Below, piece by piece: positions 42,929 through 52,282 of a stretch of 64,000 nt of DNA. Below the pieces are notes generated by a model. The model had not been told where the DNA came from. It saw nothing but the letters and a program-made list of their open reading frames with translations, and did not search any database. Position 1 is the stretch's first letter; every line of letters begins with the position of its first letter. The translations under genes were made by a program, and so were the position numbers. This stretch comes from Sphingosinicella terrae (GTDB lineage: Bacteria > Pseudomonadota > Alphaproteobacteria > Sphingomonadales > Sphingomonadaceae), in the NCBI RefSeq assembly GCF_003347635.1, contig NZ_QDFY01000003.1:352278-416277 (forward strand), in the 5' to 3' direction.

Positions 42929-43681
42929 ATGTCGAGGACGAGCGCAGCCAGACTGACGGCAGGCTTCATCCGCGTGCTGCTTGCCGGCGGCAGTCTCGGC
43001 CTGCTTCTTCACACGGCAACCCTCGTCTCGGCCCAGGGAAGTCCGGCCGCGACCGCTCCGGCCGCCACCGCACTCGCCATGCGACCTGCCGCGCCGGCCG
43101 CTGCCCCGGCGCTGGCTCCCGCGCCGGTCGTTGCCGCGCCGGCCGTTGCCGCCGCTGCCGTCGTCCCGGCTGTTTCCGCAACCGGCGACGGCTCGCTTCT
43201 CGGCGGCCGTGCGCCCACGGCCGCGGCCATCCTCGAAGCCGTCCAGCTCCGCCGCGAGCTGGACGTTCCGCACTGGCTGCGCCCGGGCGAATATGTGTGG
43301 ACGGATCAGCCGATCCCGCAGGAAGGCCCGACCGTCATCGTGGCCAATATCCGCGGACGCGTCATCTCGGTCTATCGCGGCGGGGTGGAGATCGGCCGGT
43401 CCAGCCTGCTCTACGGGGCGAACGAGAAGCCGACGCCTCTCGGCGAGTTTCCGATCCTCGAGAAGGATGCCGACCACGTCTCGAATCTGTACGACGCGCC
43501 GATGCCGCACATGATGCGGCTGACCTGGGACGGCGTAGCCCTGCACGGCTCGCCGGAGCTTCGCGACGATCTCGCCACCCGCGGCTGTATCGGCCTGCCC
43601 AGGGAATTCGCGGCGCTGCTCTTCGGCGTGGCGCGCGTCGGCGACCGCGTCATCGTCTGGGACGGCGAGACGCGCGCCTGA
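42929..43681 (+). CDS. L,D-transpeptidase (YkuD domain)
   Basis: A 250-residue periplasmic enzyme that links or modifies peptidoglycan stem peptides. A signal peptide is followed by an Ala/Pro-rich linker (residues about 35-80) and the YkuD domain (VIVANIRGRVISVYRGGVEI, GEFPILEKDADH). The catalytic region is LHGSPELRDDLATRGCIGLP, with His and Cys in place; the usual Arg after the Cys-Ile is Gly here, as in some sphingomonad relatives. The ATG at 42929 has an AGAGG site six bases upstream; a GTG at 42923 is less likely. Confidence 0.85.
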   Translation: MSRTSAARLTAGFIRVLLAGGSLGLLLHTATLVSAQGSPAATAPAATALAMRPAAPAAAPALAPAPVVAAPAVAAAAVVPAVSATGDGSLLGGRAPTAAAILEAVQLRRELDVPHWLRPGEYVWTDQPIPQEGPTVIVANIRGRVISVYRGGVEIGRSSLLYGANEKPTPLGEFPILEKDADHVSNLYDAPMPHMMRLTWDGVALHGSPELRDDLATRGCIGLPREFAALLFGVARVGDRVIVWDGETRA

Positions 43682-43682
43682 G

Positions 43683-43727
43683 CGCCGGCGCACCGGCGCG
43701 TCGGGAGGGACGGGGGCGCCCCTCCCG
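43683..43727. terminator. Bidirectional hairpin cluster
   Basis: Two GC-rich stems (cgccgg/ccggcg at 43683-43698 and cgggagg/cctcccg at 43702-43727) lie between the convergent L,D-transpeptidase and pirin genes. They could terminate both transcripts; there is no T-run. Confidence 0.45.
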
Positions 43728-43738
43728 GCGGCCTGGCT

Positions 43739-44437
43739 TCAGGCGGCGTCGACCAGGACGATCTCGCTTTCCTCGATGGCCGTCACCCGCAGCGTCTCGA
43801 GGTCCTTGATCGCGGCGCCGTCGCGGGCATTGATCCGCACGCCGTCGATCTCGACCGCCCCGGTCGCGGGCACCAGATAGGCCCGCCTGTCCTTGCCGAT
43901 CGGATAGTCGACCGTCTCGCCAGCCCGGATCGTCGCGCCGAGCACGCGGGCGTCGGTCCGGATCCGCAGCGCATCGCCATCCTCCTCGAAGCCAGAGGCG
44001 AGCGCGACGAACCGCCCCGATCGCTCGCCCTTCGGGAAGGGACGGGCGCCCCAGCTCGGCTGCCCGCCTCTTTCGGTGGGAAGGATCCAGATCTGGAAGA
44101 TCTGGGTGACCTCATCCTCGAGATTATACTCGGCATGGGCGATGCCGCTTCCGGCCGACATCACCTGGACGTCGCCGGCTTCGGTGCGGCCCTTATTGCC
44201 CTGATTGTCCTGGTGGCTGATCGCGCCCGAGCGGACATAGGTGATGATCTCCATGTCGGAATGCGGGTGGGGCGGAAATCCCGAGCGCGGCTCGATCGTA
44301 TCGTCGTTCCAGACGCGGAGGCTGCCCCAGCCCATCCGCTCGGGGTCGTGGTAATTGGCGAAGGAGAAGTGATGCTTGGCATCCAGCCAACCGTGATTGG
44401 CGCCGCCGAGGGTTTGAAAGGGCCGAAGCTCGATCAT
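43739..44437 (-). CDS. Pirin family protein
   Basis: A 232-residue bicupin. Pirin signatures: FSFANYHDPERMGWGSLRVW, GFPPHPHSDMEIITYV (metal-binding His residues and Glu), ISHQDNQGNKGRTEAGDVQV and SAGSGIAHAEYN. Bacterial pirins act as quercetinase-like dioxygenases or as protein regulators. The ATG at 44437 has an AGGAG site. It stands alone between convergent and same-strand neighbours. Confidence 0.92.
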   Translation of the reverse strand: MIELRPFQTLGGANHGWLDAKHHFSFANYHDPERMGWGSLRVWNDDTIEPRSGFPPHPHSDMEIITYVRSGAISHQDNQGNKGRTEAGDVQVMSAGSGIAHAEYNLEDEVTQIFQIWILPTERGGQPSWGARPFPKGERSGRFVALASGFEEDGDALRIRTDARVLGATIRAGETVDYPIGKDRRAYLVPATGAVEIDGVRINARDGAAIKDLETLRVTAIEESEIVLVDAA

Positions 44438-44582
44438 GATTTCGTCTCCTGACTTCATGCTTGGAGCCGAGATGGCGCCTGGGCGGCATTGTCGCAAGGC
44501 GAACCATCTCGAACGCCGTGTTGCGGAAACGGGAACGCCGAGTATTCTCCGGCGGCCGCCCGGCAACCTAGAATCGATTATT

Positions 44583-44987
44583 TTATTCCCGCGCCGCTTC
44601 GGCCTTCACCCACGCCTCGGCCTCGATCTCGACCTTCCATTCAGGCCGGTACAGCGCCGAGACGCCAACCAGGGTCGCGGTCGGGAGCGCGGGCTTCATC
44701 GCCCGCGAGAAGGAAGCGCTGACCGCGTCGGCGTCGGTCATGTCGGTCACGAACATCCTCACCCGCACGACGTCCTCGCGGCGTCCACCGAGCGCGACGA
44801 TATGGCCGACGATCTCATCGAAGCACAGATCGGCCTGCGCGCCCGCCTCGGACGGCACCGACCCGTCCGCTCCGCCCGCTGCGGTGGTGCCCGAGACGAG
44901 GATATGATCGCCGACGCGCAGGGCGCGGGTGAAGCCGATCTCCGCCTCGAAAGGCGAGAGAGGCGGGATGCTGCGGCGGTCGGTCAT
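44583..44987 (-). CDS. RidA/YjgF family protein
   Basis: A 134-residue Rid-family protein: EIGFTRALRVGDHILVSGTT, QADLCFDEIVGHIVALGGR, VVRVRMFVTDMTDADAVS and ALYRPEWKVEIEAEAW. The Arg in VVRVRMFVTD corresponds to the imine-binding Arg of RidA, and the closing Glu residues match. It probably hydrolyses reactive enamine/imine intermediates. The ATG at 44987 fits the family length; the open frame upstream has no ribosome site. Confidence 0.9.
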   Translation of the reverse strand: MTDRRSIPPLSPFEAEIGFTRALRVGDHILVSGTTAAGGADGSVPSEAGAQADLCFDEIVGHIVALGGRREDVVRVRMFVTDMTDADAVSASFSRAMKPALPTATLVGVSALYRPEWKVEIEAEAWVKAEAARE

Positions 44988-45139
44988 GCGCGCTCCCTCG
45001 GTCGACAGGGTCACCCGGAGGGTAAAGCGGGGCCTTTCCGGCGGCAACCCGTCCGCGCGCGTCGGCATTTGCCTCCTTCGCGTTGACCGATCCCGACCGG
45101 CAATGGCATCTCGTTGCGAGGGCAGCCGGGGAGCGCAGC

Positions 45140-45793
45140 TTGGCACAGCAAGGCGTCGAGGAAGAGACGGGGATCGTTCACATCGTCGACGATGACGAAG
45201 GCATGCGGCTCGCGCTGACGAGCCTGTTCCGGTCGGTCGGCCTCGACGCCTGCGCGCACGGCTCGGTCCGGGACTTTCTCGCCGCGCAGCAGGAGGATCG
45301 GCCGGGATGCCTGGTGCTGGACGTTCGCCTGCCCGGCACCGGCGGACTGGAGTTTCAGGAGCGGCTGGCCGATCACGGCGTCCGCCTGCCCGTCGTGCTG
45401 ATCACCGGTCATGGCGACATCCCGATGACGGTGCGCGGCATGAAGGCCGGCGCGGTCGATTTCCTGGCCAAGCCGTTTCGCGACCAGGACATGCTCGACG
45501 CCGTGGCCGAGGCGATCGCGCGCGACCGCCAGCGCCGGCGCGACGAAGGAGAGCTGGACGGTCTCCGCCGGCGCCACGAGACGCTGTCCCCGCGGGAGCG
45601 GCAGGTGATGGATCTGGTCGCCGAGGGCAAGATGAACAAGCAGGTCGCGGGCCTGCTCGGCCTCAGCGAGATCACCGTGAAGGTCCATCGCGGTGCCGCG
45701 ATGCGCAAGATGGGCGCCCGCTCGCTCGCCGAGCTGGTCCGCATGGCGGAGGCGCTGCGACCGTCCTCCGTCCCCGGTCATACCCAAGTATAG
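45140..45793 (+). CDS. FixJ-type response regulator (receiver plus LuxR HTH)
   Basis: A 217-residue regulator. Receiver: VHIVDDDEGMR, phosphoacceptor CLVLDVRLPGTGG, LITGHGDIPMTV and the LAKPF Lys. Output: LuxR-type helix-turn-helix, LSPRERQVMDLVAEGKMNKQ then LGLSEITVKVHRGAAMRKMG. The TTG at 45140 has GGGGAG seven bases upstream. It lies just before a second receiver and a PAS kinase and is probably phosphorylated by that kinase, with the following hydrolase genes as candidate targets. Confidence 0.9.
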   Translation: MAQQGVEEETGIVHIVDDDEGMRLALTSLFRSVGLDACAHGSVRDFLAAQQEDRPGCLVLDVRLPGTGGLEFQERLADHGVRLPVVLITGHGDIPMTVRGMKAGAVDFLAKPFRDQDMLDAVAEAIARDRQRRRDEGELDGLRRRHETLSPRERQVMDLVAEGKMNKQVAGLLGLSEITVKVHRGAAMRKMGARSLAELVRMAEALRPSSVPGHTQV

Positions 45794-45866
45794 TGTTGAT
45801 CCTGCGGCTTTTCTGAAAGGTAGATCGCGTTGCCGGCCGGATCTGCTGCGGCCGGAAGGAGAGGGC

Positions 45867-46232
45867 ATGGCCGCCGACACCCTGATCTCGGTCGTCGAGG
45901 ACGACGAGTCGCTGCGTGCGGCGCTGGTCGGATTGCTGCGTTCCTTCGGCTACGAGGCGCGCGGCTTCGCCAGCGCGGACGACTATCTCTCCGTCCGCGA
46001 CGGTCGCTGCGGATGCGTCATCGCCGATGTTCACCTGCCGGGAACCAGCGGCATTGCCTTGATCGGCCGGCTACGCGACCTGGGCTATTCCGTCCCGGTG
46101 ATCGTGATCACCGCATTGCTCGGGCCTGCCGTCGAGCGTGAGGCGCATGACAGGGGCGCCTTCTGCGTGCTCGCCAAGCCGTTCGAGAGCGAGGCGCTGA
46201 TCGATTGTGTGGAGCGCGCGCTCGCGGCATGA
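45867..46232 (+). CDS. Single-domain response regulator
   Basis: A 121-residue lone receiver: ISVVEDDESLRAALVG, phosphoacceptor CVIADVHLPGTSG, VIVITALLG and the LAKPF Lys. Having no output domain, it may act as a phosphate sink or shuttle between the PAS kinase and the FixJ-type protein. ATG 45867 follows AAGGAGAGGGC. Its stop overlaps the kinase ATG by four bases. Confidence 0.9.
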   Translation: MAADTLISVVEDDESLRAALVGLLRSFGYEARGFASADDYLSVRDGRCGCVIADVHLPGTSGIALIGRLRDLGYSVPVIVITALLGPAVEREAHDRGAFCVLAKPFESEALIDCVERALAA

Positions 46233-47839
46233 TCGCTCCGGCGGCGGAGGACAGGATGCGGGATGCCGAAGCGGACAGGTCGGAAGGCGCCGGCATCCTG
46301 GACCTGGTCCATGACGGGGTGATCGTTCGCGACCTTGCCGGCACGATCGTCGAATGGAATGCCGCCGCCGCCCATCAATATGGCTGGACGCGCGCCGAGG
46401 CGGTCGGCCGCAAGCAGGCCGAGCTGCTTCCCCACATGAGAGGCGAGTCGTTCGAAGCGCTCGATGCGGGGCTGGAGGCCGCCGGAAGCTGGGAAGGGGA
46501 GGTGACGCGCCGGGCCCGCGACGGCCGTGAGCGGGTGGTCGAGCTGCGCTGGTCGCTGCGCGCCTCGGCGGCCGGATCGGCCGGGCGGATCGTCGAGACC
46601 GGCCGCGACGTCACCGATCGCCGCGCCACGGAGGCGGCGTTGCGGCTGAACGACTATCGCTTCCGCAATCTCTTCGAGGCGATGGCAGTCTCCTTCTGGG
46701 AGATCGACTTCAACCGCGTCGGCGCGCTGCTGCTGCCGTTGCGCGGCGCCGGGGTCGCAGACCTTCGCGCCTATCTGGCCGATCATCCGGAGCTGGTGCG
46801 CGAGGCGATGCGCGTCGCTCGAGTCCTGGACGTCAACGCCCGCACGCTGTCGCTGTTCGGGGCCGCCTCGAAGGACGAGATCGTCGGGGACGGCGTCGAG
46901 CGCTTCTGGCCGGAAGCGAGCGTGCCCCTGTTCGTCGAAGCGCTCGCCGCGACCTTGGAGAAGCAGCCTCACCTGATCAGCGAGACGAGGCTGCTCGATC
47001 TCCAGGGACGGGAAATCGAGGCGCTGTTCACCGTCTCCTGGTCGGCCGAGAGCCGCAAGCAGGGCGTCGTCCTGCTCGGCGTCATCGACATAGGCGACCG
47101 GCTTCGGGCGGAGCGTATGCTGCGCAAGGTCCAGGCCGACCTCGCCCATGCCGCGCGCGTCGCCACGTTGGGCGAATTCACCGCCTCGATCGCGCACGAG
47201 GTCAACCAGCCGCTCGCCGCGATCTCGGCCAATGCCGGGGCGGGCCTGCGCTGGCTCGAGCGGCCCGAGCCCGATCTCGACGAGGTCGGCGCCGTCCTCG
47301 CCCGCATCGCCGCGGACTCCCGCCGCGCCGCCGACATCATCCAGCGCGTCCGTACCATGGCACAGCGGCGCGAGCCGGAGCGCGCCGAGCTTTGTGTCAA
47401 TGCGCTCGTCGAGGAGACCATCGCCTTCCTGAGGCACGACCTCGATTCCCACCGAGTCGCCGTCGCCTTGTCGCTGGCCGGGGGGCTGCCGCCGGTCCAT
47501 GCCGATCGGGTCCAGATCCAGCAGGTCCTGGTCAACCTCGCCGTCAATGCCATGCAGGCGATGGCGGGCTACGACGAGACGGCCGCCCGCCTCGACATCG
47601 CCACCGAGGCGGGGCCGCAGGCGGTGCGGATCCTGTTCGAGGACAAGGGTCCGGGCTTCGGCGGCGCCGTTCCCGAAAGGCTGTTCGACGGCTTCTTCAC
47701 CACCAAGGCGAGCGGGATGGGGATGGGCTTGCCGATCTGCCGGTCGATCATCGAGGCGCATGGCGGCCACATCGAAGCGGGAGACCGCCCGGATGGGCCC
47801 GGCGCGCGTTTCGTGGTGACCCTTCCTGTCCTCGCCTGA
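46229..47839 (+). CDS. PAS-domain sensor histidine kinase (FixL-like)
   Basis: A 536-residue soluble kinase without membrane spans. PAS domain 1: ILDLVHDGVIVRDLAGTIVE then WNAAAAHQYGWTRAEAVGR; a second sensor region holds FEAMAVSFWEIDFNRVGA and TLSLFGAASKDEIVG. Kinase core: H-box TLGEFTASIAHEVNQPLAAI, N-box QQVLVNLAVNAMQAM, and ATP lid FEDKGPGFGG with GMGMGLPICRSIIEAHGG. No heme-ligand motif typical of FixL was recognised. The start at 46229 overlaps the receiver gene stop by four bases. Confidence 0.9.
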   Translation: MIAPAAEDRMRDAEADRSEGAGILDLVHDGVIVRDLAGTIVEWNAAAAHQYGWTRAEAVGRKQAELLPHMRGESFEALDAGLEAAGSWEGEVTRRARDGRERVVELRWSLRASAAGSAGRIVETGRDVTDRRATEAALRLNDYRFRNLFEAMAVSFWEIDFNRVGALLLPLRGAGVADLRAYLADHPELVREAMRVARVLDVNARTLSLFGAASKDEIVGDGVERFWPEASVPLFVEALAATLEKQPHLISETRLLDLQGREIEALFTVSWSAESRKQGVVLLGVIDIGDRLRAERMLRKVQADLAHAARVATLGEFTASIAHEVNQPLAAISANAGAGLRWLERPEPDLDEVGAVLARIAADSRRAADIIQRVRTMAQRREPERAELCVNALVEETIAFLRHDLDSHRVAVALSLAGGLPPVHADRVQIQQVLVNLAVNAMQAMAGYDETAARLDIATEAGPQAVRILFEDKGPGFGGAVPERLFDGFFTTKASGMGMGLPICRSIIEAHGGHIEAGDRPDGPGARFVVTLPVLA

Positions 47840-47961
47840 CCCTCGACCTATACGAAAGTCTTAGAGGCCCAGCCCCACGTAGAATTGGCCGCCGACGGGG
47901 CAAGACGCATGCTCCGACCGTCCCGACGAGCTCGTCCGGGGCTCACGCAAAGGAGAGGGCG

Positions 47962-48765
47962 GTGTCCAAGACGATCATGCTCATCCACGGTGCCTGGCTG
48001 AACGCGAAGAGCTGGGAAGGATTCAAGCGCCGTTACGAGGCCAGGGGCTATGAGGTTCTCGCTCCCGACTGGCCGTTCGACGACCGTGACCCCGCCGAAT
48101 TGCGCGCGAGCCCGCGGCCGGAGCTGGCCGCCGTCGGCCAGCGCGAGATCATCGACCATTATGACGCCCTGATCCGCGCCCTGCCGGAGCCGCCGATCCT
48201 GATCGGCCACTCGATGGGCGGCGTCGCGGTCCAGCATCTGCTCGATCGCGGCCTCGGCGCCGTCGGCGTGGCGATCGACACGGCGCCGACGCCGGGCGTG
48301 CCGCTCGGCCGCCATGCGCTGTGGTCGGCGCTGCCGGTGTTCATCGATCCGTTCAGCCGGCGCAAGCTGAAGACGATGTCGCGGCGCTTCTTCAGGCGCC
48401 GCTTCGCCCAGACCGTGCCGAAGGACCGGGCCGACGAGCTTTACGACCGCTACATCGTCCCGACCCCGGGCAAGGTCTATTGGGACGGCGTCGTCGATAC
48501 GCTCAAGATCGACTGGGCCAATCCAAAGCGGCCGCCTTTGCTGCTCATCGCCGGTGAGCTCGACCTGATCGCCGATGCGCGGATGATCCGTGCCATCTAC
48601 GAGAAGCAGCGCCGTGCGCCGTCGACGACCGACTATCGCGAATTCGCCGGCCGTTCCCACTGGACCTGCATGGATCCGGGCTGGGAGGTGGTCGCCGACT
48701 TCGCCCTCGACTGGGCCGAGCGTCATGCGCTCGAGCGGCCGGCGCCCGCCCGCGTCGCCGCCTGA
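47962..48765 (+). CDS. Alpha/beta hydrolase
   Basis: A 267-residue soluble hydrolase: MLIHGAWLNAKSWEGF (oxyanion region), nucleophile elbow ILIGHSMGGVAVQHLL (Ser), LLLIAGELDLIAD (acid) and SHWTCMDPGWEVVADF (His). It resembles the small esterase/lipase group close to the 49,721 gene of this cluster, with which it shares the SHW/SHF-EPGWE ending pattern. A GTG at 47962 is placed well behind AGGAGAGGG. Substrate unknown. Confidence 0.85.
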   Translation: MSKTIMLIHGAWLNAKSWEGFKRRYEARGYEVLAPDWPFDDRDPAELRASPRPELAAVGQREIIDHYDALIRALPEPPILIGHSMGGVAVQHLLDRGLGAVGVAIDTAPTPGVPLGRHALWSALPVFIDPFSRRKLKTMSRRFFRRRFAQTVPKDRADELYDRYIVPTPGKVYWDGVVDTLKIDWANPKRPPLLLIAGELDLIADARMIRAIYEKQRRAPSTTDYREFAGRSHWTCMDPGWEVVADFALDWAERHALERPAPARVAA

Positions 48766-48813
48766 GCCCGGCCTCATCCACCCCCCACCCCCCCGAAGCA
48801 GAAGGAGAAGAAC

Positions 48814-49695
48814 ATGCCCAAAGTGACCACCAGCGACGGCACCCGAATCTTCTACAAGGATTGGGGCCCGCGCGACGCGGATCCGATCGTCTTCCATCAC
48901 GGCTGGCCGCTGAGCGCGGACGACTGGGACAATCAGATGCTGTTCTTCCTCGCCAAGGGCTATCGGGTCATCGCCCACGACCGCCGTGGTCACGGACGCT
49001 CCTCCCAGTCCGCCACCGGGCATGAGATGGACACCTATGCCGCCGACGTCGCGGCCCTGACGGACGCGCTCGATCTCAAGGGCGCGGTCCATATCGGCCA
49101 CTCGACCGGCGGCGGCGAGGTCACCCGCTATGTCGCCAGGGCCAAGGCCGGGCGAGTCTCCAAGGCGGTCCTGGTCGCGGCGATCCCGCCGGTCATGGTG
49201 CGCAAGCCGTCCAATCCGGACGGGACGCCGATCGAGGTCTTCGACGGCCTTCGCGAAGCCCTCGCCGCCAATCGCGCGCAATTCTACATCGATCTGCCCA
49301 CCGGGCCGTTCTACGGCTTCAACCGGCCCGGCGCGCAGGTCTCGCAGGGCCTGATCGACAATTGGTGGAGGCAGGGCATGATGGGCGCCGCCAACGCGCA
49401 TTACGAGTGCATCAAGGCCTTTTCCGAAACGGACTTCACCGAGGATCTGAAGGCGATCGACGTCCCGGTCCTGGTCGCGCACGGCACCGATGACCAGATC
49501 GTGCCCTATCCGGATTCGGCGCCGCTTTCCTCCGCCTTGCTGCGCCAGGGAACGCTGCAGACCTATGACGGACTGCCGCACGGCATGTTGTCCACCCATC
49601 CCGACATCCTCAATGCCGATCTCCTCGCCTTCATTTGCGGCGAGCCTCTGACCGGCGGGGCGGAACTCCGGCCAGCCATGCCGATGACCGCCTGA
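48814..49695 (+). CDS. Non-heme chloroperoxidase/perhydrolase-type alpha/beta hydrolase
   Basis: A 293-residue member of the cofactor-free haloperoxidase group. Key blocks: FYKDWGPRDADPIVFHHGWP, HDRRGHGRSSQ, nucleophile GHSTGGGEVTRYVAR (Ser), HGTDDQIVPY (Asp) and GLPHGMLSTHPD (His). These enzymes hydrolyse esters or make peracids from carboxylates and peroxide. The ATG follows AAGGAGAAG. It continues the run of hydrolase genes behind the two-component genes. Confidence 0.88.
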   Translation: MPKVTTSDGTRIFYKDWGPRDADPIVFHHGWPLSADDWDNQMLFFLAKGYRVIAHDRRGHGRSSQSATGHEMDTYAADVAALTDALDLKGAVHIGHSTGGGEVTRYVARAKAGRVSKAVLVAAIPPVMVRKPSNPDGTPIEVFDGLREALAANRAQFYIDLPTGPFYGFNRPGAQVSQGLIDNWWRQGMMGAANAHYECIKAFSETDFTEDLKAIDVPVLVAHGTDDQIVPYPDSAPLSSALLRQGTLQTYDGLPHGMLSTHPDILNADLLAFICGEPLTGGAELRPAMPMTA

Positions 49696-49720
49696 CGCCG
49701 TTCCGGAGGGAGGCCTGCCA

Positions 49721-50563
49721 ATGTCCCGCCATATCGTCCTCGTTCACGGCGCCTGGGTGACCCCGGATTTCTGGGACGCCTTGCGCCGGCGGTTCGAAGC
49801 GGCGGGCTTCGCCGTCCATACGCCCGCCTGGCCGGGCCTCCCTCCCTTCGGCAGCGGAGAGGAAGCGGCCGCCGCGTTTCGCGCGGCGCCGCCTCCCGCC
49901 TTCGGGCGCCTGGGCGTCGGCGACATCGCCGACGCCCATGAGGATTTCATTCGCCGGCTCGGCGGCTCGCCGATCCTGATCGGGCATTCGTTCGGCGGGC
50001 TCCTCGTCCAGCTGCTGCTCGACCGGGGAGTCGGCGCTGCCGGCGTGGCGCTCAATCCGGCGCCGATCCGCGGCGCGATACCGGGCCCGACCGCGCTTCG
50101 GGCGATCGCGCCGATCGTGCTTCGCCCGAACGGCTGGAAGCGGCCCTACGCCTTCAGCCGCGCGCGTTTCGGCCGGCTCTTCGCCAATGCCGCGCCGCCC
50201 GACCTCGTCGACGAAGCGTTCGCGCGCTTCGTCATTCCGGCGCCAGGGCGGATCTTCCACCAGGCCGCTCTGGGGCTGCAAACCCGCGTCCGCCCCGAGC
50301 GGCGGACGCAGCCTCTGCTGATCAGCGGCGGCGACGCCGACCGGCTGATCTCCCCGCGACTTTCCCGCGCGGCTTTCGCGATCCAACGCGACGCGCCGGG
50401 GCGGACGGACTATGTCTGCTTCCCCGGCCGATCGCATTTCCTCACGCACGAGCCGGGCTGGGAGGAGGTGGCGGGAACCATGCTCGACTGGATCCGACGT
50501 CTGCCCGAGCCGGCAACGGCTCCGGTCGCCCCAGCCACCCCAGCCGCCGCGGTGGCGGCATGA
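49721..50563 (+). CDS. Alpha/beta hydrolase
   Basis: A 280-residue relative of the hydrolase at 47,962: VLVHGAWVTPDFWDAL, ILIGHSFGGLLVQLLL (nucleophile Ser), LLISGGDADRLISP and SHFLTHEPGWEEVAGTM. The Pro/Ala-rich tail is dispensable-looking. Its stop overlaps the start of the flavoprotein gene by four bases, so the two products are made together. Confidence 0.85.
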   Translation: MSRHIVLVHGAWVTPDFWDALRRRFEAAGFAVHTPAWPGLPPFGSGEEAAAAFRAAPPPAFGRLGVGDIADAHEDFIRRLGGSPILIGHSFGGLLVQLLLDRGVGAAGVALNPAPIRGAIPGPTALRAIAPIVLRPNGWKRPYAFSRARFGRLFANAAPPDLVDEAFARFVIPAPGRIFHQAALGLQTRVRPERRTQPLLISGGDADRLISPRLSRAAFAIQRDAPGRTDYVCFPGRSHFLTHEPGWEEVAGTMLDWIRRLPEPATAPVAPATPAAAVAA

Positions 50564-52260
50564 GCCCGACTCGTCCCGCCGTCTCCGTCGTCGAGGCCCG
50601 CCGCGACCAGGCTTTCCCGCAACTGACCGACACGGAGATCGAGCGACTGCAGCGTTTCGGCGAGCGGCGCGCCTTCGGCGACGGCGAGGCCCTCGTCCGT
50701 GTCGGCGAAGCCGGCCATGGCCTTGCCATCGTCCTTTCGGGAGCGGTCGCGGTCAGTCAGCGCAGCGGCCAGGGATCCGAGCCGATCACGGTGCACCGCC
50801 GCGGCAATTTCCTCGGCGAGATCGCCCAGCTTTCCGGCCGCCCCGCTCTCGTTGACGCCTTCGCCGAAGGTCCGGTCGAGGTGGTCGCGATCAGACCGGA
50901 GCGCCTGCGCGCCCTGCTCGTCGCCGAAGCCGGAATCGGCGAGCGAATCATGCGGGCCCTGATCCTGCGCCGAATGGGCCTGATCGAGAGCGGCGGCGGC
51001 GGTCCGGTCATCGTCGGCCATGCCGGCTCCGGCGACGTGCTGCGGCTCCAGAACTTCCTCGGCCGCAACGGCCACCCGCACACCCATCTCGATCCCGAGA
51101 CCGACGCCGATGCCCACATCCTGCTGGAGCGGTTCGACATCGCGCCCGAGCAGCTGCCGATCGTGCTCTGCGCCGGCGGCCAGCTGCTTCGCAATCCGAC
51201 CGAGGACGCGCTCGGCCGCTGCATCGGCCTCGTCAGCCCGATCGATCCCGACCGGCGCTTCGACGTGGCGGTCGTCGGCGCCGGCCCGGCCGGCCTGGCC
51301 ACTGCCGTCTATGCCGGGTCGGAAGGCCTGTCGGTGCTGGTCCTCGATTGCCGCGCCTTCGGCGGACAGGCGGGCGCGTCCGCCCGGATAGAGAATTATC
51401 TCGGCTTCCCCACCGGCATCACCGGAATGGCCTTGATGGGACGCGCCTTTACCCAGGCGCAGAAGTTCGGCGTCGAGATGGCCATTCCCGACGAGGCGAC
51501 GATGCTGGAGGCGGACGGCGAAGGCGCTTACCGGCTGCGGCTCGCCAACGGCGACAGCGTCAGCGCCCGCGCAGTGGTGATCGCCACCGGCGCCCGCTAC
51601 CGCAGGCTCGACGTGCCGGGGGCCGACCGGTTCGAGGCCGACTGCATCCATTATTGGGCGTCTCCGCTCGAGGCGCGGCTCTGTCTCGGCGAGCAGGTCG
51701 CCCTGGTCGGCGGCGGCAACTCGGCCGGGCAGGCGGCCGTGTTCCTCGCCGAACATGCCAAGCGCGTCGTGCTGATCGCCCGGCGGCCTCTCGAGGAAAC
51801 GATGTCCGCCTATCTGGTCGAGCGCATCGCCGGTCTCGCCAACGTCGAAACCGTGACCGGAGCGGAGATCAGCGCGATGGAGGGCGAGGGGACGACGCTC
51901 GAGACGATCCGGGTGCGGGACCGCAAGTCGGGCGCGGAGACCATGCGGCGCATCCGCCATCTCTTCCTGTTCATCGGCGCCGATCCGAACAGCGACTGGC
52001 TGGGCGGCGCCGGCCTCGAGACCGATGCCCGGGGCTTCGTCTTCACCGGCGGCGCCTGCAGCGGCGGCCGGCTGCCGCTCGAGACCAGCCGCTCCGGCAT
52101 CTTCGCGGTCGGCGACGTTCGCGCCGGCTCGGTCAAGCGCGTCGCCGCGTCCGTCGGCGACGGCGCCCAGGTTGTCGCGGCCCTCCACCTCTATCTCGCC
52201 CGGGAGGCGCCCCCGCCGGGCGTCGCCGCGCCCGTCGCGGCGATCGGGGCGCGGTCGTGA
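50560..52260 (+). CDS. cNMP-binding domain fused to thioredoxin-reductase-like flavoprotein
   Basis: A 566-residue fusion. Residues about 20-130 form a cyclic-nucleotide/CRP-like sensor domain (VRVGEAGHGLAIVLSGAVAV, GNFLGEIAQLSGRPALVDAF). Residues 220-550 are a two-dinucleotide-domain flavoprotein: FDVAVVGAGPAGLATAVYA, FGGQAGASARIENYLGFPTG, VALVGGGNSAGQAAVFLAEH and GIFAVGDVRAGSVKRVA. The thioredoxin-reductase Cys-x2-Cys is absent: the site reads HYWASPLEARLC. So it cannot act as a normal thioredoxin reductase and is more likely an NADPH oxidase/electron donor gated by a ligand; that is inference. It is coupled to the preceding hydrolase. Confidence 0.88.
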   Translation: MSPTRPAVSVVEARRDQAFPQLTDTEIERLQRFGERRAFGDGEALVRVGEAGHGLAIVLSGAVAVSQRSGQGSEPITVHRRGNFLGEIAQLSGRPALVDAFAEGPVEVVAIRPERLRALLVAEAGIGERIMRALILRRMGLIESGGGGPVIVGHAGSGDVLRLQNFLGRNGHPHTHLDPETDADAHILLERFDIAPEQLPIVLCAGGQLLRNPTEDALGRCIGLVSPIDPDRRFDVAVVGAGPAGLATAVYAGSEGLSVLVLDCRAFGGQAGASARIENYLGFPTGITGMALMGRAFTQAQKFGVEMAIPDEATMLEADGEGAYRLRLANGDSVSARAVVIATGARYRRLDVPGADRFEADCIHYWASPLEARLCLGEQVALVGGGNSAGQAAVFLAEHAKRVVLIARRPLEETMSAYLVERIAGLANVETVTGAEISAMEGEGTTLETIRVRDRKSGAETMRRIRHLFLFIGADPNSDWLGGAGLETDARGFVFTGGACSGGRLPLETSRSGIFAVGDVRAGSVKRVAASVGDGAQVVAALHLYLAREAPPPGVAAPVAAIGARS

Positions 52261-52282
52261 CGGCTCTGCAAGGGAGGAGAGA

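Noticed and set aside
43009..43230. An Ala/Gly-rich repeat ORF on the minus strand
   Set aside because: It is the complement of the Ala/Pro linker of the L,D-transpeptidase.
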